39,716 nucleotides of DNA, from positions 1 to 39,716 of the forward strand of contig NZ_WIDQ01000025.1 in NCBI RefSeq assembly GCF_009495745.1. The letters are read 5' to 3'. The stretch comes from Niveispirillum sp. SYP-B3756. Lineage in GTDB: Bacteria > Pseudomonadota > Alphaproteobacteria > Azospirillales > Azospirillaceae. Positions within the stretch are counted from its first letter, which is position 1; every line of letters begins with the position of its first letter. Made by a program: the position numbers and the translations under genes. Under the pieces are notes generated by a model that saw nothing but the letters and a program-made list of their open reading frames with translations, was not told the DNA's origin and searched no databases. Below are positions 6,638 through 14,548 of the stretch, piece after piece.

Positions 6638-9340
6638 ATGACCATGGCCCCTGCCGACGCCGACCGCCCCAACCCCGACGCCCTGCTGGAGCAGGCCAAC
6701 CGCGAGAAACGGGGGCGCTTGAAAATATTCCTAGGGGCGGCCCCCGGCGTCGGCAAGACCTATGCCATGCTGGAGGCGGCGCAGGCCGTGCGGCGGGATG
6801 GCGGCGATGTGGTGGTCGGCATTGTCGAGACCCATGGAAGGGCCGAAACGGAAAGGCTGGTGGCGGGGCTGGAGGTGCTGCCACGGGCGCGGCTGGATTA
6901 TCGCGGCCGGGCCTTTCAGGAGATGGATCTGGATGCCATCCTGATCCGCCGGCCGAAACTGGTGCTGGTGGATGAGCTGGCCCACACCAACATTCCCGGC
7001 AGCCGGCATCTGCGCCGCTGGCAGGATGTGGAGGAGTTGCTGGGGGCCGGCATTGATGTCTGGTCAACCCTGAATGTCCAGCATCTGGAAAGCCTGAACG
7101 ATATTGTTGAACGCATCGCCGGCATCAAGGTACGCGAAACCCTGCCGGACAGCGTGCTGCGCGCGGCGGACGAGATCGAAATGGTCGATCTGCCGCCGCC
7201 GGAACTGCGCCAGCGGCTGGCCGAGGGCAAGGTCTATGTGCCGGCCCAGGCGCAGCGGGCGGCGGAGAAATTCTTCTCCATCGGCAATCTGACAGCCCTG
7301 CGGGAAATGGCCCTGCGCCAGGCGGCGGAACGGGTGGATGCCCAGATGCTGTCTTACATGCGCAGCCATGGCATTGCCGGGCCCTGGCCGACGCGGGACC
7401 GTATCCTGGTGGCCATCCCCGCCGCCCCGTTGGCCCTGCGGCTGGTGCGGGCGGCCAAACGCATGGCCGAACGCCGCCAGATGCCCTGGACGGTGGCCCA
7501 TGTCGAAACCCATCGTCACGCCAACCTGTCCGATGCCGACAAGGCCCATGTCACCCAGGCGTTCCGGCTGACGCAGCAATTGGGCGGGGAGATTGCGGCA
7601 CTGACCGGTGATGACATTACCGGTGAGCTGCTGGGCTGGGCGCGGGCCAACAATGTCAGTCAGATCGTGCTGGGCCGCACCCGCCGTACCCGCCGGCTGT
7701 TCGGCCGCTCCCTGACGGGCGACATGCTGAAGCGGGCGTCCGACCATGACATCCTGCTGGTGGGCGGGGTGGAGGAGGAGGCGCGCCCCAGCGGCCAACC
7801 CCAGCGCCCGCCGGCCGCCCCGCTCTGGACCGGCTGGAAAGCCTATGCCTGGTCAGGTCTGGCGGTGGGGGTGGCTAGCCTGATTTCATGGGGCGTCTAT
7901 ACGGTCTTGCCGGTGGGCAATGTCAGCTTGGTCTATCTGCTGGCCGTGCTGCTGATCGCCACCCGCTTCGGGCTGATCCCCTCGGTCATCACCGCACTGG
8001 TCGCCTTCTTCGCCTTCAATTACCTGTTCACCGAGCCGCGCTATACATTCTCGGTCAGTGATTCCGACGATCTGCTGACCATCGGCTTTTTTCTGGTTGC
8101 CGCCATCTTCACCGGTCAGCTGGCGTCCCGGCTGCGCCGCCAGATCGAGGTGACCCGCACCAGCCAGCGCCGCACCGCCAATCTCTATGATTTCTCCCGC
8201 AAGGTCTCGTCCGCGGCCAGCGAGGATGATGTGTTATGGGCCGTGGTGCACCATGTTGCCGCCACCTTGAAGGCCAAGGTGCTGATCCTGCTGCCGGATG
8301 GCGGCGACCTGTCGATCCGCGCGGGATATCCGCCGGAAGACACGCTGGACCAGCGGGCCGCCGCCGCCGCGCTGTGGGCCTGGGGCAATGGCCAGCGGGC
8401 CGGGCGCGGATCGCAGACCCTGCCGGCGGCCGACTGGCTGTTCCTGCCGCTGCGCACCCAGCGGGGCACGGTGGGGGTGATGGGCGTGCAGATGGACGGG
8501 GCCGACGGCTATCTGTCCACCGAACAGGAACGGCTGCTGGACACGCTGAGCGATCAGGCCGCCCTGGCGCTGGAGCGCACCCAGCTTGTGCAGGATATCG
8601 AGGCAGCACAGGTGGCGCAGGAGAAGGAGCAGTTGCGCGCCGCCCTGCTCTCCTCCCTCTCCCATGATCTGCGCACGCCGCTTGTCTCCATCCTGGGCGC
8701 TGCCACCAGCCTGATCACCTATGAAGAGGCCTTGGACCGGTCGGCACGGCTGGAACTGACCCAGACCATCCAGGAGGAGGCGGAGCGGCTGAACCGCTTC
8801 GTGCAAAACCTGCTGGATATGACCAGGCTGGGCAGCGGCGGGCTGAAACCGAAAACCGACTGGGCCGATCTGTCCGATATTATCGGCCGCGCCCTGGCCC
8901 GCGCCCGGCCGTTGCTGAAGGGGCACAAGGTCAAGGTCGATCTGGCTCCTGGCCTGCCGCTGCTGCAGCTTGACCCGGTGCTGATGGAGCAGGTGTTCTT
9001 CAACCTGCTGGACAATGCCGCCAAATACAGCCCTGCCGGCACCGCCATCACCGTTTGGGCCCGGCGCCAGGGATCGCAGGTGACAGCGGAAATCTGCGAC
9101 CAGGGGCCGGGCATCCCGCCGGCGGACCAGGAACGGGTGTTCGACATGTTCTATCGCGTGCAGCAGGGCGACAAACAGACGGCCGGGACGGGCCTGGGCC
9201 TGGCCATCGCCAAGGGGCTAGTGGAGGCGCATGGCGGCACTATCGGCGTGATGTCCGGCATCCATGGCGTTGGCGCCTCGCTGGTGGTACGGCTGCCGAT
9301 CCCGGAGGGCCCGCCAGCGGCCGCCCCGGAAACGGAGTGA
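6638..9340 (+). CDS. kdpD: KdpD, osmosensitive K+ sensor histidine kinase
   Basis: Membrane sensor kinase that activates kdp expression at low K+ or high osmolarity. About 900 residues (E. coli 894). The N-terminal KdpD domain has a Walker A-like GAAPGVGKT near residue 33 and the DELAHTN motif. A universal stress protein-like domain follows (GRTRRTRR region near 350), then four clustered membrane helices around 400-510, a GAF-like domain, the histidine box SHDLRTPL with H at about 676, and an ATPase domain with N (NLLDNAAKYS), G1 (DQGPGIP) and G2 (GTGLGLAIAKG) boxes. A GTG three bases earlier (6635) is an alternative start. It lies 6 bp ahead of kdpE. Confidence 0.97.
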   Translation: MTMAPADADRPNPDALLEQANREKRGRLKIFLGAAPGVGKTYAMLEAAQAVRRDGGDVVVGIVETHGRAETERLVAGLEVLPRARLDYRGRAFQEMDLDAILIRRPKLVLVDELAHTNIPGSRHLRRWQDVEELLGAGIDVWSTLNVQHLESLNDIVERIAGIKVRETLPDSVLRAADEIEMVDLPPPELRQRLAEGKVYVPAQAQRAAEKFFSIGNLTALREMALRQAAERVDAQMLSYMRSHGIAGPWPTRDRILVAIPAAPLALRLVRAAKRMAERRQMPWTVAHVETHRHANLSDADKAHVTQAFRLTQQLGGEIAALTGDDITGELLGWARANNVSQIVLGRTRRTRRLFGRSLTGDMLKRASDHDILLVGGVEEEARPSGQPQRPPAAPLWTGWKAYAWSGLAVGVASLISWGVYTVLPVGNVSLVYLLAVLLIATRFGLIPSVITALVAFFAFNYLFTEPRYTFSVSDSDDLLTIGFFLVAAIFTGQLASRLRRQIEVTRTSQRRTANLYDFSRKVSSAASEDDVLWAVVHHVAATLKAKVLILLPDGGDLSIRAGYPPEDTLDQRAAAAALWAWGNGQRAGRGSQTLPAADWLFLPLRTQRGTVGVMGVQMDGADGYLSTEQERLLDTLSDQAALALERTQLVQDIEAAQVAQEKEQLRAALLSSLSHDLRTPLVSILGAATSLITYEEALDRSARLELTQTIQEEAERLNRFVQNLLDMTRLGSGGLKPKTDWADLSDIIGRALARARPLLKGHKVKVDLAPGLPLLQLDPVLMEQVFFNLLDNAAKYSPAGTAITVWARRQGSQVTAEICDQGPGIPPADQERVFDMFYRVQQGDKQTAGTGLGLAIAKGLVEAHGGTIGVMSGIHGVGASLVVRLPIPEGPPAAAPETE

Positions 9341-9346
9341 TGCCGG

Positions 9347-10030
9347 ATGAGCCGCATTCTTGTCGTCGATGATGAAGCGCCGATCCGGCGCTTTCTGCGT
9401 ATCAGCCTGGGCGCCAACGGCCATCAGGTGGCCGAGGCGGAAAACGGGGCCGAAGCCCTGGCCCTGGTGCGGGCGGACCCGCCCGATCTGGTGATCCTGG
9501 ATCTGGGCCTGCCCGATATGGACGGGCAGGAGGTGGTCAGCGCCATCCGGGATATCAGCCCGGTGCCGATCCTGATCCTCTCTGTCCGCGCCGGGGAGGC
9601 CGACAAGGTGGAAGCCCTGGACCGGGGGGCGGAGGATTATGTCGCCAAGCCCTTTGGCATTGCCGAACTGATGGCCCGTGTCCGCGTCGCCCTGCGCCGC
9701 GCGCCCCTGGCGGCAACCAGCAGCATCATTCAGGCTGGCCCCGTCAGCATCGATCCTGACCGCCGCATCGTCACCCGCGACGGGGCCGAACTGCGCCTGT
9801 CCCGCCGGGAACAGGATTTGCTGTTCGCGCTGGCCCGCCACGCCGACCATGTGCTGACCCACCGGCAAATCCTGCGCGAGGTCTGGGGACCGGCGCATGT
9901 GGAGGATACCGCTTATCTGCGCGTCTATATCGGCCAGCTGCGCCACAAGCTGGAGGAAAAGCCGGCCGAGCCGGTGCTGATCGTCACCGAACCGGGCGTC
10001 GGGTATCGGCTGCGCACGGATGTGGGGTGA
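9347..10030 (+). CDS. kdpE: KdpE, response regulator of the kdp operon
   Basis: OmpR/PhoB-type transcription activator of 227 residues. The receiver domain has the acidic pocket D8-D9, phospho-acceptor D52 (LVILDLGLPDMDG) and the conserved K in YVAKPFG. The C-terminal winged helix shows the LSRREQDLLFALARH and YLRVYIGQLRHKLE segments. It pairs with the KdpD kinase encoded just upstream, so the system is self-contained on the plasmid. Likely target sites lie upstream of the first kdp ORF. The following 140 bp contain a short CCAGGCCTGG palindrome at 10037-10046 but no clear terminator. Confidence 0.96.
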   Translation: MSRILVVDDEAPIRRFLRISLGANGHQVAEAENGAEALALVRADPPDLVILDLGLPDMDGQEVVSAIRDISPVPILILSVRAGEADKVEALDRGAEDYVAKPFGIAELMARVRVALRRAPLAATSSIIQAGPVSIDPDRRIVTRDGAELRLSRREQDLLFALARHADHVLTHRQILREVWGPAHVEDTAYLRVYIGQLRHKLEEKPAEPVLIVTEPGVGYRLRTDVG

Positions 10031-10170
10031 GGGAGGCCAGGCCTGGAAGGCTGCGCTGCATAAGCGTTGGAAAAGCCCAGTAGAACGGCGATAAGACTAT
10101 GATAGTATGCAAGCCATGCATCGATTTGATATGATATAGCACTCTCGATCTTCCCGCTAAGGGCTCTCGC

Positions 10171-11619
10171 ATGGTCAGCTATTCGATAACACTTCCAAAA
10201 GATTTAAAAACTGAAGAATATCGAAAGAATAAAAACACATTATATAATATGTCATTGCGGATGACGGGAAAGGGCGATGCGAATGATCAATCGATCAGCG
10301 CTTTTGAGACAAAATTTGGCAATCTACAGGCGCATCTTTTAGTTTTAGAGATGGGCGTCAATGACTTGGAGGAGAAGAAAGAAAATCTAAACGATCAGCA
10401 GTTCAACGCCGCTTCTGTTCCTATCAGTTCTGGATTTAACGAACTGTCATTAATAATAAACCAACTGAAGTTTTCGGGCAATGACTTACGAGATACCTAT
10501 CGAAGTAGTGCTATCCAGACGATTAGAACGGTCGAACAACAGATTCAGGTCTTTCGAAGCGACTTCAGAACCTATGTTGAACAGACGCTGCAAAAGAAGC
10601 GTTCAGTGGCGCAAATGGAGGCGCTCACCGGCCGACTCAACCAATCGGTCCTCAATTATCTATCATACGCGAAACAGGTCGATCTGCCCTCACTGGTGAA
10701 GACGATTGAGGCAGATTACGACCTGTTGAATGAAGTGCTTCAGAAAGCAGAGAATACCAGTCAGGTGGAGGGGTTCGATGCCGGCAGCACACTGGGGCTG
10801 ATGCACCTGGGACGGCTGAAAAACTGGAGCCTGGACATGGTTGAAACCCTCCGGGAAAGCTGCGGGACGCTTGAAGAGGCTCTGCGCAGATTGGATATCA
10901 GCAATAATACCATCAGTTCTTTGACCCAGGATATCAGCCGCCTCCATAATAAAATCTCCTACATATCTCTTCATTACCTGAATTCTGACAAAAAAAATGA
11001 AATTCATTATGCCAATATTGGTAGTAGACAATCTGATATAAAACATCATAAACAAAGAAAAGAATATGATAAAACTCTGTTAATTACCGAAAAATCACGG
11101 GCCGTTCTTATGGATATGCAGCGCGTTCTTCCGATCATTTCGAAAAAAAGGGGCGTGGTGATCAAAAATTTCACCCACCGTCTTACCAACAAGCGGAAGG
11201 AGGAGGCTGACGCGCGCGAACTTGAGGTGCAGCAATGGCAGCGTTCCCGCCAACAATTACAAGTAGAGCAGTTCGTCAATACGTTACCCCAGCTCCGCAG
11301 TAAGTGGCGGGAGAAAAAAGAAAAATTGACGAATATAAAAAAATCAGCGGGAAATGAGGATTTTGGCGAAAAGCTCGAAAAAATCGCAAAAGATTTGAAT
11401 ATATATCGGGATTTCGACATTAAAGACAAAGATTTTAAGAAAAAAGATCTCTCAATTTTGATAAATGACACTATCAATGTCACTGACATATACCTAAATA
11501 ATATAAAGAGTATGATAAAATCTGCAAAAAACCCCAATGCAGTTTATAATGAAACCTATAATTGGTTGGAGAATGTGCAGGATAATCTTTCGGTGGTGAA
11601 AGCGTTCTACCGTCTTTGA
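10171..11619 (+). CDS. AT-rich orphan gene, long coiled-coil protein of unknown function
   Basis: I do not recognise this 482-residue product. It has no signal peptide or membrane helix and only one obvious Cys. It is rich in Lys, Glu, Gln, Asn and Ile and is predicted by eye to be mostly helical, with coiled-coil-like stretches near 130-250 and a strongly charged segment (KKRGVVIKNFTHRLTNKRKE, then QQWQRSRQQLQVEQ) near 325-370. An AAGGG lies 7 bp before ATG 10171. Base composition is much more AT-rich than every neighbour, with A-runs and many ATA and AAA codons, which marks recent transfer from another genome. It sits alone between kdpE and a resolvase on the opposite strand. A role in defence, phage or mobile-element biology is possible but nothing shows it. 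Confidence 0.75.
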   Translation: MVSYSITLPKDLKTEEYRKNKNTLYNMSLRMTGKGDANDQSISAFETKFGNLQAHLLVLEMGVNDLEEKKENLNDQQFNAASVPISSGFNELSLIINQLKFSGNDLRDTYRSSAIQTIRTVEQQIQVFRSDFRTYVEQTLQKKRSVAQMEALTGRLNQSVLNYLSYAKQVDLPSLVKTIEADYDLLNEVLQKAENTSQVEGFDAGSTLGLMHLGRLKNWSLDMVETLRESCGTLEEALRRLDISNNTISSLTQDISRLHNKISYISLHYLNSDKKNEIHYANIGSRQSDIKHHKQRKEYDKTLLITEKSRAVLMDMQRVLPIISKKRGVVIKNFTHRLTNKRKEEADARELEVQQWQRSRQQLQVEQFVNTLPQLRSKWREKKEKLTNIKKSAGNEDFGEKLEKIAKDLNIYRDFDIKDKDFKKKDLSILINDTINVTDIYLNNIKSMIKSAKNPNAVYNETYNWLENVQDNLSVVKAFYRL

Positions 11620-11767
11620 AACCCGCCCCCGCACAGAGAATTCCCTTGGAGGGAGGCACAACACGAAAGTACCTTTTACGTACCATTCCGTCGAACATTG
11701 GGAGAACTGGCGGGCCGATACCGATGCGGTCATTGCTTACGCAGTTTGCGCGCATTTGCAATATGCA

Positions 11768-12313
11768 TCAGCGTGACTCCAGCAGCCGATAGACGGATGC
11801 CCGGCCGATGCCCAGATGTCGCGCGATGGCAGCAGCGCCTAGGCCCTCGGCTTTCAGGCGCCTTATCGCGTCCGCATCAATGCGGGGCTTGCGGCCTTTG
11901 TAAACGCCGCGGGCCTTGGCGGCCCTGATCCCCTCCATCTGACGTTCGCGGCGCAGGTTCGTCTCGAACTCCGCAAAGACGCCCAGCATGTCAAGGAAGG
12001 CCTTGCCGGCGGCCGTGCCGGTATCGATGGGCTGTTCGGTGGCCCGCAGATCCACGTTCTTGGCCCGCATCTCCGCCACGATGTCCTGCAGATCCTTGAT
12101 GGACCGCGCCAGCCGGTCGATGCGAGTGACCAGCAACGTGTCACCTGGTCGCAAGAATTCCAGCAGCAGCGCCAGTTCCGTCCTGCCCTTGCGGCTGGAC
12201 CCGCTGGCTTTTTCCGCCCGCACGACCGCACAGCCGGCCTGGGTCAGCGTCTCCACCTGAATCGTTACATCCTGATCATGGGTGGAGGCGCGGGCATATC
12301 CGTACAAAGCCAT
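11768..12313 (-). CDS. Serine recombinase of the resolvase/invertase family
   Basis: A 181-residue site-specific recombinase. The N-terminal catalytic domain begins MALYGYARASTHDQD, with R8 and the nucleophile S10. LLVTRIDRLARS and the AEFETNLRRERQMEGI long helix follow. The C-terminal helix-turn-helix reads AIARHLGIGRASVYRLLESR. Length and order match Tn3-type resolvases and DNA invertases. On this plasmid it could resolve multimers, or it may be left over from a transposon; no tnpA is present. The 150 bp downstream hold no recognised gene. A candidate recombination site lies just upstream at 12318-12349. Confidence 0.93.
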   Translation of the reverse strand: MALYGYARASTHDQDVTIQVETLTQAGCAVVRAEKASGSSRKGRTELALLLEFLRPGDTLLVTRIDRLARSIKDLQDIVAEMRAKNVDLRATEQPIDTGTAAGKAFLDMLGVFAEFETNLRRERQMEGIRAAKARGVYKGRKPRIDADAIRRLKAEGLGAAAIARHLGIGRASVYRLLESR

Positions 12314-12316
12314 GGT

Positions 12317-12349
12317 TTGTCCCGTCAGGGTCTAGACCAGGACAGGATA
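12317..12349. promoter_or_regulatory. Candidate resolvase recombination site (crossover subsite)
   Basis: Around a perfect 10-bp palindrome GGTCTAGACC (12329-12338) an imperfect palindrome extends over about 30 bp, with TGTCC near 12318 and GGACA at 12340-12344. It lies directly upstream of the resolvase start, where res sites usually are. The left half TTGTCCCGTCAGGGT (12317-12331) recurs at 12406-12420 as TTGTCTTGTCAGGGT, which may be an accessory subsite. Confidence 0.4.
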
Positions 12350-12405
12350 GCGTCTTGGAAGGTGAAAACACACCCTTTTGAGACGTCTGGCGCCGTCTTG
12401 CCGGC

Positions 12406-12421
12406 TTGTCTTGTCAGGGTA
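12406..12421 (+). repeat. Second copy of the resolvase half-site motif
   Basis: TTGTCTTGTCAGGGTA matches 12317-12332 at 13 of 16 positions in the same orientation, 89 bp away. It lies between the resolvase and the end of the first polysaccharide gene. Confidence 0.35.
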
Positions 12422-12426
12422 TACTC

Positions 12427-13608
12427 TTATGGGGCGGCGTTGACGACACGGTCGATGGCATCCCAGAGCTGGGCTGCGACCTGACCGCTGCCATAGCGGT
12501 TCTCCACCTCCCGGCGGGCGGCCTGTCCCATGGTGGCCAACTGGTCCGGCTTCAAGGCCGCGGCGGCGGCGATGCCAGCCTCTGTTCCTGCTGGTGTCGG
12601 GTCGAAGACAAGGCCATAGCCGTGATTGGCGGCATCGTCCCAGGCCATGCCCCGGCTGACCAGGACGGACCGGCCGGATGCCATGGCCTCGATCACGGCA
12701 ATGCCGAAATTCTCCCGCAGTCCCCCTTGTCCCAGTCCAGAGGGCAGGACCAGCATGTCGGCCCGGGCCAGCAGGTCGCGGACCCCGGCCGCCGGCAGAT
12801 AGCCCGGCATTTCCACGGCACCACCCGCCTGGGCAGCCAGTGCTGCAACCGCAGCAGCGTAGGGGCCCTGGCCGCTGCCGGCGATCAGCAGCCGGTCATC
12901 AGGGCGGCGCACCTTCATCCAGCTTTCCAGGAAGGGCAGGATGCCCTTTTCTGGCGACAGGCGGCCGACATAGGCCAACACCCGGCCCGGCCCCGACGGC
13001 CGGGGAGGCAGCAGGGACCAGGCCGCAAGATCGACGGCATTGGGCACGATGGCCAGCGGCACCTCTGGCGCCAGCAGACGCACCCCAGCCGCTTCCAGTT
13101 CGGCCGTAACATGCACCAGCCGGGCCCGGCGCAGGGTGGGCAGCGTGATCAGGCGGTAGAACAGCCATTTGAGGGGCTTGTGATGGCGGATGAAATCAAC
13201 ATGGCCCTCCATCATCCCGCCATGCACGGCCAGCACGTAGGGGCGCCGCAACAGGCGGGTCAGCAGGCCTGCCAGACTGGTCGGCCAGGTGGCAACCCCG
13301 CTGATATAGACAATATCCGCCTTGAAGCAGGTGCGCAGCAACGCCGGCACAGCCCCATGGCCAAAGGCAAAGCCAGGCTTGCCATAGGCATGATAGAGGT
13401 GAACCGAAGCTGTGGCGGGCAGGTCGATGTCAGAGGCAACCAATGGCTGTCCCTCTGACCCGTCACCGGCGCACAAGATGATGCCATGGCCTTTTTCCGC
13501 CCAGGCTTTGGCCATGCGGGCTGTCGCTTCCGCGATTCCGCCAAAGCCCCGCGCTGGGGCAATATGCGTTGCAACGATACCGATAAAGGGAGGGCGGGTA
13601 GAAGACAC
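12427..13608 (-). CDS. GT4-family glycosyltransferase
   Basis: A 393-residue GT-B-fold enzyme that would transfer a sugar from a nucleotide-sugar donor to the lipid-linked polysaccharide unit on the cytoplasmic face. The N-terminal half shows APARGFGGIAEATARMAKAW and the middle YVLAVHGGMM. The C-terminal donor domain has YVGRLSPEKGILPFLESW, a LIAGSGQGPY loop and the EX7E-type region ENFGIAVIEAMASG. The start is GTG at 13608. It is the first gene of the polysaccharide block and faces away from the FkbM methyltransferase. Donor and acceptor cannot be told. Confidence 0.9.
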   Translation of the reverse strand: MSSTRPPFIGIVATHIAPARGFGGIAEATARMAKAWAEKGHGIILCAGDGSEGQPLVASDIDLPATASVHLYHAYGKPGFAFGHGAVPALLRTCFKADIVYISGVATWPTSLAGLLTRLLRRPYVLAVHGGMMEGHVDFIRHHKPLKWLFYRLITLPTLRRARLVHVTAELEAAGVRLLAPEVPLAIVPNAVDLAAWSLLPPRPSGPGRVLAYVGRLSPEKGILPFLESWMKVRRPDDRLLIAGSGQGPYAAAVAALAAQAGGAVEMPGYLPAAGVRDLLARADMLVLPSGLGQGGLRENFGIAVIEAMASGRSVLVSRGMAWDDAANHGYGLVFDPTPAGTEAGIAAAAALKPDQLATMGQAARREVENRYGSGQVAAQLWDAIDRVVNAAP

Positions 13609-13798
13609 GGGATCAACCAGAAGAACGCTGTGATAACATCGGCCGCATTTAACGTGGTAAAGCCTGACGACGCGAGTGCAATCGTGGGTTTGGCTTCATT
13701 ATCCGCGAATACCACGAGGCACAGAGGGGGGCCGGTGGCATGGTGGTAAAGGCCGCCGCCCATCCGGCTTGCAGTGCCGTGTCTTTAGGTTGGGTGTC

Positions 13799-14548
13799 AT
13801 GCTACGTCTGTTTTATCAGTTCCTGAAAGCCCTTCGCCTGTGCCGAACGGCCCGGTTCCGGCAAGCTCTCCGGTTCGGAATCGGTGCGGCGGATCAGCAT
13901 GTCCCGGTCCTGCGCGCCCTGGCGCCATCGCCTTCCCTGATCGTCGATGTCGGTGCCAATCGTGGTCAATTTCTGCTCGCCGCTCTCCAGGCCTGCCCGC
14001 AGGCCCGGCTGATCGCCATTGAACCGCAGCCGTCAGCATGTGACCGGATACGACTTATGCTCTCCAGACTGCATAATGACCGTGACCGTGTCACGGTTGT
14101 AGCCACCGCCTTGTCAGATCAGGAAGGAGAGGCCCGATTGCATGTCGCCCGTCGGGATGATAATTCCTCGCTGCGCCCACCGACCGCGGCTCAGACGCGC
14201 CTGTTCCGGGGCACCGACACCCCCCATGAAATCCGCGTGCCGCTGACCCGGCTTGATCAGTTGCTCTCGCCCCAGGACGTGCCGTCCGATGCGCTTTTGA
14301 AGATTGATGTTCAAGGCAGTGAAGGGGAGGTTCTGCTGGGCGCTGCCGGGGTGCTGTCGCGGTTCCGCTATGTCTATGTCGAATGCTCACAGATTGAACT
14401 GTATGAAGGGCAGCAGCTGGCAGATGCCATCACGGCCTTGCTGGCGGCCGGCGGCTTCCGGCTGCAGGGCCGATATAACCGGATATTCGATGCCGATGGC
14501 CAGGACATCCAGGCGGATCATCTGTTTGTCCGGGCCACCGATTCATGA
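13799..14548 (+). CDS. FkbM-family methyltransferase
   Basis: A 249-residue SAM-dependent methyltransferase, probably O-methylating a sugar of the polysaccharide. The SAM-binding motif DVGANRG is at residues 50-56, followed by LIAIEPQP and, later, LLKIDVQGSEGEVLLGA, both hallmarks of the FkbM family. The start MLRLFYQF at 13799 is preferred; the frame extends upstream but the added residues are Arg/Gly-rich and unlike the family. Its last 6 bp overlap the convergent fusion gene. Confidence 0.9.
   Translation: MLRLFYQFLKALRLCRTARFRQALRFGIGAADQHVPVLRALAPSPSLIVDVGANRGQFLLAALQACPQARLIAIEPQPSACDRIRLMLSRLHNDRDRVTVVATALSDQEGEARLHVARRDDNSSLRPPTAAQTRLFRGTDTPHEIRVPLTRLDQLLSPQDVPSDALLKIDVQGSEGEVLLGAAGVLSRFRYVYVECSQIELYEGQQLADAITALLAAGGFRLQGRYNRIFDADGQDIQADHLFVRATDS

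Noticed and set aside
11639-11776. A possible C-terminal fragment reading TYHSVEHWENWRADTDAVIA in the plus strand after the orphan gene
   Set aside because: It has no start codon, only about 40 residues, and I cannot match it to a transposase or other family. It may be a scrap, but the evidence is too thin to annotate.
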